Shown piece by piece: positions 49,701-57,650 of a DNA stretch of 64,000 nucleotides (positions are counted from its first letter, which is position 1; the number at the start of each line of letters is the position of its first letter). Where the stretch lies: contig NZ_JAAOBY010000009.1 in assembly GCF_011365745.1 (NCBI RefSeq), positions 102,398-166,397 of the forward strand, in the 5' to 3' direction. The stretch is from Flavobacterium turcicum (GTDB lineage: Bacteria > Bacteroidota > Bacteroidia > Flavobacteriales > Flavobacteriaceae). Below the pieces are notes generated by a model. The model was given only the letters and a program-made list of their open reading frames with translations. It was not told where the DNA came from and did not search any database. A program made the position numbers and the translations under genes.

Positions 49701-50536
49701 TCTTTGTCGATAATAGTATCTCTATCAAGGATTATTTCGTTACGTTCGATAGATACAACTTCACCAGTATCTTCATCTACGAAATCCTCGTGCCAAGTGT
49801 TCAATACACGTGCAGCAAGTTTTCTACCAATATATTTTTTAAGACCAGTTTTAGAAACCTTAATTTCTTCAGCAAGGTCAAAAATTTCAAGAATATCTTT
49901 ATCTCTTTCAAAACCGATAGCTCTGAAAAGAGTGGTTACTGGTAATTTTTTCTTTCTATCAATGTAAGCATACATTACGCTATTGATATCAGTAGAAAAT
50001 TCAATCCAAGAACCTTTAAACGGAATTACTCTCGCCGAATACAATTTTGTACCATTTGCATGGAATGATTGACCAAAGAAAACACCCGGAGAACGGTGCA
50101 ATTGCGATACAACTACACGCTCAGCACCATTGATAACAAAGGTACCACTAGGCGTCATATAAGGAATTGTACCAAGATAAACATCTTGAACAATAGTTTC
50201 AAAATCTTCGTGTTCTGGGTCAGTACAGTACAGTTTAAGTCTAGCCTTTAATGGCACGCTGTAAGTAAGACCTCTTTCTATACATTCTTGAATTGTATAA
50301 CGTGGAGGATCTACAAAATAATCAAGGAACTCTAATACGAAGTTGTTTCTTGTATCAGTTATTGGAAAATTTTCCATGAAGGTATTGTAAAGCCCTTCGT
50401 CACCTCTCTCGTCTGATTTAGTTTCTAATTGAAAAAAATCTTTAAACGACTTAACCTGAACATCTAGAAAATCTGGATAGTCAGGAATATTTTTTGTTGA
50501 GGCAAAATTCAATCTTTCAGTCTGATTTGTTAGCAT
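46724..50536 (-). CDS. rpoB: DNA-directed RNA polymerase subunit beta
   Basis: 1270 residues from the ATG at 50536; a TTG one codon upstream is less likely. The rifampicin pocket reads [20 protein letters not shown] then [12 protein letters not shown], with the residues equivalent to Q513, D516, H526 and S531 all wild type, so no classic rifampicin-resistance change is present. Further blocks include [12 protein letters not shown] and the C-terminal [20 protein letters not shown] strong hairpin in the 275-base gap after rplL probably sets the ratio of rpoBC to ribosomal protein mRNA. Confidence 0.98.
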   Translation of the reverse strand: MLTNQTERLNFASTKNIPDYPDFLDVQVKSFKDFFQLETKSDERGDEGLYNTFMENFPITDTRNNFVLEFLDYFVDPPRYTIQECIERGLTYSVPLKARLKLYCTDPEHEDFETIVQDVYLGTIPYMTPSGTFVINGAERVVVSQLHRSPGVFFGQSFHANGTKLYSARVIPFKGSWIEFSTDINSVMYAYIDRKKKLPVTTLFRAIGFERDKDILEIFDLAEEIKVSKTGLKKYIGRKLAARVLNTWHEDFVDEDTGEVVSIERNEIILDRDTIIDKDNVEEIIDSNVKSILLHKEDANQGDYAIIHNTLQKDPTNSEKEAVEHIYRQLRNAEPPDEETARGIIDKLFFSDQRYNLGEVGRYRINKKLGLDTPMEKQVLTKEDIITIVKYLIELINSKAEIDDIDHLSNRRVRTVGEQLSQQFGVGLARMARTIRERMNVRDNEVFTPIDLINAKTLSSVINSFFGTNQLSQFMDQTNPLAEITHKRRLSALGPGGLSRERAGFEVRDVHYTHYGRLCPIETPEGPNIGLISSLGVYAKVNGMGFIETPYRKVTNGVVDLESTPVYLSAEEEEGMLIAQANIQMDNSGKITAEDVIARQEGDFPVIDPSNVDYTDVAPNQIASISASLIPFLEHDDANRALMGSNMMRQAVPLIRPEAPIVGTGLERQVASDSRVLINAEGHGVIEYVDANIITIKYDRSEEERMVSFEPDEKTYNLIKFRKTNQGTSINLKPIVRKGDRVVPGQVLSEGYATQNGELALGRNLKVAFMPWKGYNFEDAIVISEKVVRDDIFTSIHVDDYSLEVRDTKLGNEELTNDIPNVSEEATKDLDENGMIRIGAEVKPGDILIGKITPKGESDPTPEEKLLRAIFGDKAGDVKDASLKASPSLHGVVLDKKLFARAVKDKRKRTQDKDALGALEMEFEVKFVELKDKLVEKLFLIVNGKTSQGVMNDLGEEVLPKGKKYTQKMLYAVEDFAHLSKGQWVADDATNTMVNDLIHNYKIKLNDLQGALRREKFTITVGDELPAGILKLAKVYIAKKRKLKVGDKMAGRHGNKGIVARIVRHEDMPFLEDGTPVDIVLNPLGVPSRMNIGQIYETVLGWAGMNLGRKFATPIFDGASLDEINALTDEAGVPRFGHTHLYDGGTGERFHQAATVGVIYMLKLGHMVDDKMHARSIGPYSLITQQPLGGKAQFGGQRFGEMEVWALEAYGASSTLREILTVKSDDVIGRAKTYEAIVKGESMPEPGLPESFNVLMHELKGLGLDIRLEE

Positions 50537-50745
50537 CAATGGACAAAATTTTGATTAAAAAAGTAATTTGTTTTGTGAATTTTAGAGTTCTAAAAACACA
50601 TTTTATAACCATAACATCTTTAAAAATTAATTATTGGGATAACTACTTTCTTATTATCTATTAATTTTTTTTCCTCGTAATGGAAATAAATAGGGTATTC
50701 TACGTGCTAGTTTGTTGTAATGCAAGCTAGACTTTTGTTATACGA

Positions 50746-50789
50746 AAAATGGTTTAGGTCATTGAGTGACTAAACTCAAGACCTAAACC
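50746..50789 (-). promoter_or_regulatory. Attenuator-like hairpin between rplL and rpoB
   Basis: GGTTTAGGTC (50751-50760) pairs with GACCTAAACC (50780-50789), and TTGAG with CTCAA continues the stem inward. On the minus strand an A and then a run of U (from 50749 down) follow. It lies 23 bases after the rplL stop, the same place where many bacteria have the partial terminator that lowers rpoBC expression. Confidence 0.75.
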
Positions 50790-50811
50790 TTATTTTATAA
50801 ACTTAGTTTAA

Positions 50812-51180
50812 CTATTTAAGCTCAACTACAGCTCCAGCTTCTTCTAAAGATTTTTTAAGACCTTCAGCCTCTTCTTTAGTTACACCTTCTTTAACAGTAC
50901 TTGGAGCACTATCAACTACATCTTTAGCTTCTTTCAAACCTAAACCTGTAAGTTCTTTAACCAACTTCACAACTGCTAATTTAGAAGCACCAGCTTCTTT
51001 CAATACAACTGTAAACTCAGTTTGAACTTCTTCAGCAGCAGCTTCACCACCACCTGAAACTACTACAGCTGCAGCAGCTGGTTCGATTCCATACTCATCT
51101 TTTAATATTGTTGCTAATTCGTTAACTTCTTTTACAGTAAGATTAACTAATTGTTCTGCGAATTGTTTCAAATCTGCCAT
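50812..51180 (-). CDS. rplL: Ribosomal protein bL12 (L7/L12)
   Basis: 122 residues, normal length. N-terminal dimerisation part ([20 protein letters not shown]), Ala/Val-rich flexible hinge (about 37-50), and C-terminal factor-binding domain with the [12 protein letters not shown] helix and [20 protein letters not shown] end. It forms the ribosomal stalk that recruits EF-Tu, EF-G and RF3. It lies 86 bases after rplJ. Confidence 0.98.
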   Translation of the reverse strand: MADLKQFAEQLVNLTVKEVNELATILKDEYGIEPAAAAVVVSGGGEAAAEEVQTEFTVVLKEAGASKLAVVKLVKELTGLGLKEAKDVVDSAPSTVKEGVTKEEAEGLKKSLEEAGAVVELK

Positions 51181-51266
51181 TTTTTCTATCGTTTTAAAAT
51201 GATTTGTAAAAATATAATTTATTTATTGTGCGCTAATTTAAATAACTATAGTTTGAAATATAGCTA

Positions 51267-51779
51267 TTATGCCTCTGCTTCCACAGTTGACTCTTCGCTA
51301 TTAGCGAATTGGTTTTGTAAAGCCGAGATAACTCTTTGTGCAGGAGATTGTAATAATCCAATGATTTCGCCAATAAGCTCTTCTTTAGATTTGATAGTTG
51401 CTAACGCATCTAATTGATCGTCTCCGATGTAAACTTCAGAATTAATGTAAGCTCCTTTCAATACAGGCTTTGCTGATTTTTTTCTGAAATCTTTAATAAT
51501 TTTTCCAGGTGCATTTGCAACATCTGAAATAAAGATTGCACTGTTACCAGTTAATACTGATGGCAAATCTCCATAATCATTGTCAGATGCTTCCATTGCT
51601 TTTGCAAGCAAAGTGTTTTTTACAACCTCTAATTTTATACCTGCTTTAAAGCAAGCTCTTCTCAAGCTTGAAGTAGTCTCTGCATTAAGTCCTGAAATAT
51701 CAGATATGTAAATGATATTTGTACCAGCTAACTGTGCAGTTAAATCTTCAATCGCGATTGATTTTTCTTCTCTAGTCAT
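51267..51779 (-). CDS. rplJ: Ribosomal protein uL10
   Basis: 170 residues: rRNA-binding N-terminal domain (TNIIYISDISGLNAETTSSL, KLEVVKNTLLAKAME) and a C-terminal helix that carries bL12 dimers. It starts 22 bases after rplA, so there is no room for a long separate L10 leader; regulation must act from further upstream. A short hairpin (51241-51268) overlaps its stop. Confidence 0.97.
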   Translation of the reverse strand: MTREEKSIAIEDLTAQLAGTNIIYISDISGLNAETTSSLRRACFKAGIKLEVVKNTLLAKAMEASDNDYGDLPSVLTGNSAIFISDVANAPGKIIKDFRKKSAKPVLKGAYINSEVYIGDDQLDALATIKSKEELIGEIIGLLQSPAQRVISALQNQFANSEESTVEAEA

Positions 51780-51801
51780 ACTAAAAATTATTAACTACCA
51801 A

Positions 51802-52491
51802 TTATACTGCTTTTGGATCCAATGCAATAGCTGGACTCATTGTGCTTGTAAGGTGAATACCTTTAATGTAGGTACCTTTAGCAGCAGTTGGCTTAAGTTT
51901 GATTAATGTTTGAATAATTTCGTGTGCATTGTCATAAATTTGCTCAGCACCAAATGATACCTTACCAATTCCTGCATGTACAATACCAGTTTTATCAACT
52001 TTGAAATCGATTTTACCAGCTTTAACTTCTTGAACAGCTTTTGCAACATCCATAGTTACAGTACCTGTTTTTGGGTTAGGCATTAAACCTCTAGGTCCTA
52101 AAATACGACCTAATGGACCTAATTTACCCATAACAGCCGGCATAGTGATGATAACATCAACATCTGTCCAACCATCTTTAATTTTTTGAAGGTAATCATC
52201 AAGACCAACATAGTCTGCACCAGCTGCCAAAGCTTCCGCTTCTTTATCTGGAGTAACTAATGCTAATACTTTAACATCTTTACCAGTACCATGAGGTAAA
52301 GTAACTACACCTCTTACCATTTGATTCGCTTTTCTTGGATCTACACCCAAACGAACTGCGATATCAACAGACTCATCAAATTTTGCAGAAGCAACAACTT
52401 TGATTAATGCCGCAGCATCTTTCAAAGAATATAATTTGTTCTTTTCAATTTTTGAAGCAGCCTCTTTTTGCTTTTTTGTCAATTTTGCCAT
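51802..52491 (-). CDS. rplA: Ribosomal protein uL1
   Basis: 229 residues. Blocks [55 protein letters not shown] and [11 protein letters not shown] are those of L1, which binds 23S rRNA at the L1 stalk and in many bacteria its own operon leader. It lies 13 bases after rplK. Confidence 0.98.
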   Translation of the reverse strand: MAKLTKKQKEAASKIEKNKLYSLKDAAALIKVVASAKFDESVDIAVRLGVDPRKANQMVRGVVTLPHGTGKDVKVLALVTPDKEAEALAAGADYVGLDDYLQKIKDGWTDVDVIITMPAVMGKLGPLGRILGPRGLMPNPKTGTVTMDVAKAVQEVKAGKIDFKVDKTGIVHAGIGKVSFGAEQIYDNAHEIIQTLIKLKPTAAKGTYIKGIHLTSTMSPAIALDPKAV

Positions 52492-52504
52492 GTCTATCTC
52501 TTAA

Positions 52505-52942
52505 TTAAAAAGGAGAATCTCCTGATATAGTTATACCCATAGATCTAGCAGTTCCAGCAATCATGCTCATAGCAGATTCGATTGTGAATGCATTTAAATC
52601 TACCATTTTATCTTCAGCAATTGCTTTGATAACATCCCAAGTAACGCTAGCTACTTTTTTACGATTTGGTTCACCAGATCCTGACTTTAGCTTTGCAGCT
52701 TCCAATAACTGGACAGCCGCTGGAGGAGTCTTAACAACAAAATCAAATGATTTGTCTTTATACACAGTAATTTGTACTGGGCATATTTTGCCGGGTTTAT
52801 CTTGAGTTCTAGCATTAAATTGCTTACAGAATTCCATGATGTTTACCCCAGCAGCTCCTAAAGCAGGTCCAACCGGTGGCGACGGGTTCGCAGCACCTCC
52901 CTTAACTTGTAGTTTAACTACCTTACTAATTTCTTTAGCCAT
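52505..52942 (-). CDS. rplK: Ribosomal protein uL11
   Basis: 145 residues from the ATG at 52942 ([20 protein letters not shown]); the frame is open 14 codons further but the conserved protein begins here. It contains [20 protein letters not shown] and the rRNA-binding C-terminal domain with GTARSMGI. It is part of the GTPase-associated centre. A stem-loop 15 bases upstream is a likely L1 control site. Confidence 0.98.
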   Translation of the reverse strand: MAKEISKVVKLQVKGGAANPSPPVGPALGAAGVNIMEFCKQFNARTQDKPGKICPVQITVYKDKSFDFVVKTPPAAVQLLEAAKLKSGSGEPNRKKVASVTWDVIKAIAEDKMVDLNAFTIESAMSMIAGTARSMGITISGDSPF

Positions 52943-52957
52943 TTTTAAAAAATTTAA

Positions 52958-52986
52958 CATTGCTACCAATGGAAGCGGCAACAATG
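52958..52986 (-). promoter_or_regulatory. Candidate L1-binding leader hairpin upstream of rplK
   Basis: In minus-strand RNA CAUUGUUGCC (from 52986) pairs with GGUAGCAAUG (to 52958) as a 10-bp stem with two G-U pairs and a nine-base loop. It sits 15 bases before the rplK start, where L1 commonly represses translation of rplK-rplA. That it binds L1 is inferred from position. Confidence 0.5.
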
Positions 52987-53008
52987 ATTATTATAGATGT
53001 AACAAAAA

Positions 53009-53560
53009 TTATACTTTTTCAACTTGCATGAAACTCAATTCTAAAGGTGTTTTTCTTCCGAAAATTTTAACCATTACTTCAAGTTTACGCTTTTCTTCAT
53101 TAATTTTTTCAACCGTTCCGTTAAATCCATTAAATGGTCCGTCAATTACTTTTACAGTTTCGCCCATATTGAACGGAATAGCACGTGTATCTGTATTAAC
53201 AGCCAACTCATCAACTTTGCCTAGCATTCTGTTAACTTCCGACATTCTTAACGGAACAGGCTCTCCACCTTTAACTTCTCCTAGAAAACCAATAACACTT
53301 GTTATAGACTTAATGATATGTGGTATTTCACCAACAAGATTCGCTTCAATCATTACATAACCAGGAAAATAAACCTTGTCTTTAACTAATTTTTTTCCTT
53401 CCTTAACAGTAACGACTTTTTCGGTTGGAACAAGAACTTGAGAAACATAATCTTCCATTCCTAATCTTGCGATTTCGGTCTCGATATATGCTTTTACTTT
53501 GTTCTCCTGCCCACTAACCGCTCTAACGACATACCACTTCTTCACATTATTATCTGCCAT
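53009..53560 (-). CDS. nusG: Transcription elongation/antitermination factor NusG
   Basis: 183 residues from the ATG at 53560 (MADNNVKKWYVVRAVSGQEN). The NGN domain (about 8-110) contains PTEKVV and FPGYVMIEANL. The C-terminal KOW domain (about 130-183) contains GETVKVIDGPFNGFNGTVE. It couples RNA polymerase to Rho or the ribosome. It lies 8 bases after secE. Confidence 0.97.
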   Translation of the reverse strand: MADNNVKKWYVVRAVSGQENKVKAYIETEIARLGMEDYVSQVLVPTEKVVTVKEGKKLVKDKVYFPGYVMIEANLVGEIPHIIKSITSVIGFLGEVKGGEPVPLRMSEVNRMLGKVDELAVNTDTRAIPFNMGETVKVIDGPFNGFNGTVEKINEEKRKLEVMVKIFGRKTPLELSFMQVEKV

Positions 53561-53568
53561 AACAAAAA

Positions 53569-53766
53569 TTAAGCTTTTATCCAATTAAAAAATCCAGCTA
53601 AAGCTTTTGCGAAAATCTCATCTACTCCCCAAGTCCCCAAGGCAAATAAAACAGAAAATACAGCTACAACAATGGTTAGACGCTGTACTTCAGACCATTC
53701 CGGCCAAGTTACATTTGATTTTAATTCCTCAAATGCCTCTGATATGTAATTTACAACTTTTGTCAT
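53569..53766 (-). CDS. secE: Preprotein translocase subunit SecE
   Basis: 65 residues, the short form with one membrane helix (about 33-60). The conserved amphipathic stretch SNVTWPEWSEVQRLTIVV precedes the helix. It clamps SecY in the inner membrane. It lies 17 bases after tRNA-Trp and 8 before nusG. Confidence 0.95.
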   Translation of the reverse strand: MTKVVNYISEAFEELKSNVTWPEWSEVQRLTIVVAVFSVLFALGTWGVDEIFAKALAGFFNWIKA

Positions 53767-53783
53767 TGTGATTTATTTTTTTG

Positions 53784-53854
53784 CACGGGCGGAGGGATTC
53801 GAACCCCCATCAACGGTTTTGGAGACCGCTATTCTACCCTTGAACTACGCCCGT
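53784..53854 (-). tRNA. tRNA-Trp(CCA)
   Basis: Acceptor stem ACGGGCG / CGCCCGT complete, with discriminator G. Anticodon loop CTCCAAA gives CCA. CCA end not encoded. It lies between the tuf terminator and secE, the standard bacterial position. Confidence 0.97.
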
Positions 53855-53859
53855 AGAAT

Positions 53860-53895
53860 AAAAAATAGTGTCATCGTTAAACGACACTATTTTTT
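53860..53895 (-). terminator. Hairpin between tuf and tRNA-Trp
   Basis: AAAAAATAGTGTC (53860-53872) and GACACTATTTTTT (53883-53895), 13 bp with U-rich 3-prime arm on the minus strand. It ends only 5 bases before the tRNA-Trp 5-prime end, so read-through must feed tRNA-Trp and secE unless a promoter I cannot see exists. Confidence 0.85.
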
Positions 53896-53913
53896 GATTG
53901 TATATTTCGTGGA

Positions 53914-55101
53914 TTAACCTACGATTTCAGTTACTTGTCCAGCACCTACTGTTCTACCACCTTCACGGATAGCGAAACGTAAACCAACGCTCATTGCGAT
54001 TGGGCTTAACAAAGATACATTGATAGTTAAGTTATCACCTGGCATTACCATCTCTACTCCTTCTGGTAAAGTAATAACTCCTGTTACGTCAGTTGTACGT
54101 ACGTAGAACTGTGGACGGTAGTTATTATGGAATGGAGTGTGACGTCCACCTTCTTCTTTTTTCAAGATATAAACCTCAGCTTTGAAAGTTGCGTGTGGCT
54201 TAACAGATCCTGGCTTAATGATAACCATTCCTCTTTTGATAGATTCTTTATCAATACCTCTCAACAACAAACCTACGTTATCTCCAGCTTCTCCTCTATC
54301 AAGGATTTTACGGAACATCTCAACTCCAGTGATAGTAGAAGTCAATTTCTCAGCTCCCATACCAATGATTTCAACTGGATCTCCAGTGTTAGCAATTCCT
54401 GTTTCGATACGACCTGTAGCAACAGTTCCACGACCAGTAATTGTAAATACATCCTCAACTGGCATCAAGAATGGTTTGTCAGTATCACGTAATGGCTCTT
54501 CGATCCAGTTATCAACAGCTTCCATCAATTCTAAAATTTTAGGAACCCATGCAGCGTCATTGTTCAATCCTCCTAAAGCAGAACCTTGGATTACTGGACA
54601 GTTGTCACCATCATATTCATAGAAAGATAATAAATCTCTAATTTCCATTTCAACAAGCTCTAACAACTCAGCGTCGTCTACCATGTCAACTTTGTTCATG
54701 AAAACAACCATTCTAGGAATACCTACTTGGCGACCTAAAAGGATGTGCTCACGTGTTTGTGGCATTGGTCCATCAGTTGCAGCTACAACAAGGATAGCTC
54801 CATCCATTTGAGCAGCACCAGTAACCATGTTCTTTACGTAATCCGCGTGACCTGGACAGTCAACGTGTGCGTAGTGACGGTTAGCAGTTTCGTACTCAAC
54901 GTGTGATGTATTGATAGTAATACCTCTTTCTTTTTCTTCAGGAGCATTATCAATTTGATCAAATGATTTTGCTTGACAGTAACCAGCATCAGATAATACT
55001 TTTGTGATTGCTGCTGTTAAAGTAGTTTTACCGTGATCTACGTGTCCGATCGTACCAATATTTAAGTGTGGTTTCGAACGGTTAAAGGTTTCTTTTGCCA
55101 T
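53914..55101 (-). CDS. tuf: Elongation factor Tu
   Basis: 395 residues. GTPase motifs GHVDHGKTT (G1), [14 protein letters not shown] (switch I), DCPGHADY (G3), NKVDMVDD (G4) and SALGG (G5). Domains II and III are complete, ending [17 protein letters not shown]. It delivers aminoacyl-tRNA to the ribosome. It is preceded by three tRNA genes as in the classic tRNA-tufB operon. It is the only tuf in the window. Confidence 0.98.
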   Translation of the reverse strand: MAKETFNRSKPHLNIGTIGHVDHGKTTLTAAITKVLSDAGYCQAKSFDQIDNAPEEKERGITINTSHVEYETANRHYAHVDCPGHADYVKNMVTGAAQMDGAILVVAATDGPMPQTREHILLGRQVGIPRMVVFMNKVDMVDDAELLELVEMEIRDLLSFYEYDGDNCPVIQGSALGGLNNDAAWVPKILELMEAVDNWIEEPLRDTDKPFLMPVEDVFTITGRGTVATGRIETGIANTGDPVEIIGMGAEKLTSTITGVEMFRKILDRGEAGDNVGLLLRGIDKESIKRGMVIIKPGSVKPHATFKAEVYILKKEEGGRHTPFHNNYRPQFYVRTTDVTGVITLPEGVEMVMPGDNLTINVSLLSPIAMSVGLRFAIREGGRTVGAGQVTEIVG

Positions 55102-55153
55102 TTTACTTAATTTTAATCTTGTTATATATTAATTTTTATTTCCTACTTACTTG

Positions 55154-55225
55154 AGCCAACTACGGGAATTGAACCCGTGACCTCTTCCTTACCAAGGAAG
55201 CACTCTACCTCTGAGCTAAGTCGGC
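55154..55225 (-). tRNA. tRNA-Thr(GGT)
   Basis: Acceptor GCCGACT / AGTTGGC (one G-U), T stem ACGGG/CCCGT perfect, anticodon loop TTGGTAA giving GGT. It lies 52 bases upstream of tuf. Confidence 0.97.
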
Positions 55226-55301
55226 AGAACCTCTTATCAAAGAGCTTAGTTTATAAAAGAGAAGCTGTATACTTTTCTAAAGCAACTAAGTTTTATTCTT
55301 G

Positions 55302-55382
55302 TGGGGAGAGCAGGATTCGAACCTGCGAAGTTCACACAGCAGATTTACAGTCTGCCCTCGTTGGCCGCTTGAGTATCTCCCC
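55302..55382 (-). tRNA. tRNA-Tyr(GTA)
   Basis: Acceptor GGGGAGA / TCTCCCC, long variable arm (type II), anticodon loop CTGTAAA giving GTA, discriminator A. It is separated by 76 bases from tRNA-Thr(GGT), a tRNA-sized gap where E. coli has glyT. Confidence 0.97.
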
Positions 55383-55415
55383 TCACTTTCTTTATCTTTC
55401 AATATGTTAACTTGG

Positions 55416-55489
55416 AGCCGGCGGAGGGACTCGAACCCACGACCTGCTGATTACAAATCAGCTGCTCTAGCCAACTGAGCTACGCTGGC
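55416..55489 (-). tRNA. tRNA-Thr(TGT)
   Basis: Anticodon stem GCTGA/TCAGC with loop TTTGTAA giving TGT. The acceptor is GCCAGCG / CGCCGGC, leaving an A4-C69 mismatch. The T stem GTGGG/CCCTC also has one T-T opposition. The rest folds normally. It is the first gene of the tRNA-tuf operon. Confidence 0.95.
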
Positions 55490-55497
55490 AAATTGAT

Positions 55498-55525
55498 AAA
55501 AAAAGTCCGCTATTTCTAACGGACT
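55498..55525 (-). terminator. Terminator of xerC-hpf, abutting the tRNA operon
   Basis: In minus-strand RNA AGUCCG (55525-55520) pairs with CGGACU (55509-55504), followed by seven U. It ends 8 bases before tRNA-Thr(TGT). Confidence 0.8.
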
Positions 55526-55526
55526 G

Positions 55527-55555
55527 CAAATGTATAGATTTTATCTAGCAATCAA
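55527..55555 (-). promoter_or_regulatory. Promoter of the tRNA-tuf operon
   Basis: TTG (55553-55555) and TACATTTG (55527-55534) on the minus strand with an 18-base spacer, a full consensus match. The expected start site (near 55523) falls within the 5-prime arm of the hpf terminator. Confidence 0.75.
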
Positions 55556-55579
55556 AACATTTTTTGAAAAAATTTTATA

Positions 55580-55882
55580 TTAAATGTGCGAACTAATCTT
55601 TTCTTTTCGTTTTAGAAGCATTCGCTCTAGAGATTCTGCGGCCAACTCTGTCGCTTCTTCAAAAGTTTTGCATTGTTTTTTGACCAACAACTCATCACCG
55701 GGTACATTAATTTTTACTTCGACAATTTTATTTTCTTTCTCACTCGTTTTTTCCACTTTCAAATACACATCAGACGAGACGACCTTATCGTAGTACTTTT
55801 CTAATTTATCCATTCGTTCTTGAACAAAATCGACTAACTTTCTGTCAACAGTAAAGTTAACTGCGTGAACACTTACCTTCAT
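55580..55882 (-). CDS. hpf: Ribosome hibernation-promoting factor, short HPF/RaiA family
   Basis: 100 residues from the ATG at 55882 (MKVSVHAVNF); an ATG two codons earlier is possible. Single S30AE domain: KLVDFVQERMDKLEKYYDKV, basic VKKQC, TFEEATELAAESLERMLLKRKEK. The C-terminal dimerisation domain of long HPF is absent. It binds the 30S A/P sites in stationary phase. It lies 39 bases after xerC and shares its terminator. Confidence 0.93.
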   Translation of the reverse strand: MKVSVHAVNFTVDRKLVDFVQERMDKLEKYYDKVVSSDVYLKVEKTSEKENKIVEVKINVPGDELLVKKQCKTFEEATELAAESLERMLLKRKEKISSHI

Positions 55883-55921
55883 AATCATCGTTATTAAAAA
55901 TTATTAAATATTGTTTTGTCA

Positions 55922-56812
55922 TCAACCCCTTGGATGTGCTTTTTTATGCACTTCTTGAAGAACCGATAGACTACTATGTGTGTACACCTGCGTAGAAGCT
56001 AGACTAGCATGCCCTAACAATTCTTTGACTGAATTTAAATCTGCACCATTATTAAGTAAATGAGTAGCAAAAGTGTGACGAAGAATATGAGGACTTTTTT
56101 TTAGCTTGTGTGACACTTCACTAAAGTATGAATTTATTAACCGATACACAAGACTTTCGTTTAATTTTGTTCCTTTTTTCGTGAGAAAAAAATAACCCGA
56201 ATCTTCAACTATCTCTAAATCAGACCTAACAACAAGGTATTTCTTGATTGAATCTAATAAAAACGGCAACACCGGTAGCAAACGTTCTTTTTGCCTCTTA
56301 CCCAAAACTTTAATAATACCTGATCCTAGATCTACATTTTTAAACTCCAACCCAATAAGCTCTGCCCTTCGCATCCCTGTTGCATAAAACAGTTCTACAA
56401 TCAATTGATTACGTACTGATTCAAAATCAGTTCCTTTTGGAAAAACCTCCGCAACCTGCACCATCTCTTGTTCCGAAAACGGAATCTGAATTATTTTGGG
56501 AGTTTTTAAGGCCTTGTGAGTCGCCAAAGGACTGGCTTTAATTTGCTTGCTTCGGAGTAAAAATTTGTAAAAAGCTTTAAGAGACGCTACTTTTCTATTT
56601 ATCGTAGTGTTTGAAAGTGACTGATCGACTAACTCTACTATCCAAGCTCTTATTTGAACATACAGCACATCATCAATTGTAGCTTGCTGATATCTCAAAA
56701 ATACAAAGTCTCTAAAAGAAACTAAGTCGTTATTGTAAGCCGTAATGGTGTGATTGGAATACTTTTTCTCCAAGCGGAGGTATTGTTCAAATGCTTCTAT
56801 ACTTGTAACCAT
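55922..56812 (-). CDS. xerC: Tyrosine recombinase XerC-type
   Basis: 296 residues from the ATG at 56812. SAM-like N-terminal domain about 1-90. Catalytic set complete: Arg148 (TGMRRAEL), Lys172 (GKRQKER), His242 and Arg245 (PHILRHTFATH), His268 (LGHAS), Tyr277 (QVYTH). It resolves chromosome dimers at dif with a partner. The rpsU-xerC-hpf-tuf neighbourhood supports the housekeeping role rather than a phage integrase. Its ATG directly follows the U tract of a strong terminator hairpin. Confidence 0.92.
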   Translation of the reverse strand: MVTSIEAFEQYLRLEKKYSNHTITAYNNDLVSFRDFVFLRYQQATIDDVLYVQIRAWIVELVDQSLSNTTINRKVASLKAFYKFLLRSKQIKASPLATHKALKTPKIIQIPFSEQEMVQVAEVFPKGTDFESVRNQLIVELFYATGMRRAELIGLEFKNVDLGSGIIKVLGKRQKERLLPVLPFLLDSIKKYLVVRSDLEIVEDSGYFFLTKKGTKLNESLVYRLINSYFSEVSHKLKKSPHILRHTFATHLLNNGADLNSVKELLGHASLASTQVYTHSSLSVLQEVHKKAHPRG

Positions 56813-56861
56813 AAAAAAAACCGTTAGCATCAAAGTTAAATAATTTTGATGACTAACGGTT
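56813..56861 (-). terminator. Strong terminator touching the xerC start
   Basis: AACCGTTAG-T-CATCAAA pairs with TTTGATG-CTAACGGTT in minus-strand RNA (56861-56845 and 56834-56819): 16 bp with one bulged base, then eight U that run straight into the xerC ATG. Confidence 0.85.
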
Positions 56862-56869
56862 CCTATTTT

Positions 56870-56989
56870 CTGTAGAATCGACTAACTTTCTATTTAACTT
56901 TCATATTTTGGATATAAGCCATTTTTTGAATTTTGATTCTGTTTGTTACTGACGGCATAACAAAAGCACTACGTGCTCTTTGATTGCGA
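56870..56989 (-). pseudogene. Duplicated 3-prime end of rpsU
   Basis: 120 bases about 90 percent identical to 58399-58519, covering the last third of rpsU and 12 bases beyond the stop. Reading gives RARSAFVMPSVTNRIKIQ then KMAYIQNMKVK. A one-base deletion near the end and six substitutions show it is no longer under selection. It has no 5-prime half and no start. It lies at the place where rpsU sits next to xerC in related genomes, as far as I know that order. Confidence 0.85.
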
Positions 56990-56996
56990 ATTCTCT

Positions 56997-57650
56997 TTAT
57001 TTTTTCTTTTTAAAACTAAAGTAGTAAGTAACTTCAAAACCTAAGTCATAATTGGTATCCAAATCTGTATTGGGCGTTCTTTTAATCACCTTGTTAAAGT
57101 TGATATTATCTACAAAAACAGACAACAAAACCGCATCATAGGATTCTGACCACAATTTACCCAAAACCCCCATGTTTAAACCAAAAGAGCGACTAACTCC
57201 TTTACGGGTTTCTTTTGTATAAATTGTTTTAGTCTCTTGATAAACAAAAATCGCATCTGAAGCTTTTATTTCGGCATAATTATATTTTGGCTTTACTGCT
57301 AGGTACCAATGTTTATCTTGATCCAAGGGAATAGAAAAATTGGGAGTAACACTCCAATTTAAAGCCTGAAAAGTTGTAAAAATATCTTTTATCCGCATCA
57401 AAGAATTTGCAGAATCATAAGTGGTATTGTTTTGCAAAGCGCCGAAAAAGAATCGGAATTCAACCTCTGGCTTAATAAAATCCTGTAGATTATATTGAAC
57501 TCCTGTAGAAATATTTAGGTAACCATTATTTTCAAAAGATGTATTGATATTTTGCCCCGCACCCAAAAAAGGCAATACTTTTTGTGCATTGACAAAAAAA
57601 GTATTGACAATTACTACAAATAAAACTTTACTTATTTTAGAATAACCCAT
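56997..57650 (-). CDS. Outer-membrane beta-barrel protein, unknown
   Basis: 217 residues, signal peptide ending FFVNAQ (about 23). The mature part alternates hydrophobic and polar strands (YLNISTGVQYNLQDFIKPEV, WYLAVKPKYNYAEIKA, GLNMGVLGKL) and ends FEVTYYFSFKKKK, close to the aromatic C-terminal strand of barrels. Its start overlaps the upstream barrel gene by 19 bases, so the two are co-translated. The stop lies 7 bases from the rpsU fragment. No specific function was recognised. Confidence 0.75.
   Translation of the reverse strand: MGYSKISKVLFVVIVNTFFVNAQKVLPFLGAGQNINTSFENNGYLNISTGVQYNLQDFIKPEVEFRFFFGALQNNTTYDSANSLMRIKDIFTTFQALNWSVTPNFSIPLDQDKHWYLAVKPKYNYAEIKASDAIFVYQETKTIYTKETRKGVSRSFGLNMGVLGKLWSESYDAVLLSVFVDNINFNKVIKRTPNTDLDTNYDLGFEVTYYFSFKKKK

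Noticed and set aside
55226..55301. tRNA-Gly pseudogene
   Set aside because: No acceptor stem, T loop or anticodon arm can be drawn; only the gap length is suggestive.
55922..56812. XerC as the integrase of a mobile element near the rpsU duplication
   Set aside because: Full-length XerC-type protein in the conserved rpsU-xerC-hpf-tuf neighbourhood; it is most simply the chromosomal dimer-resolution recombinase.
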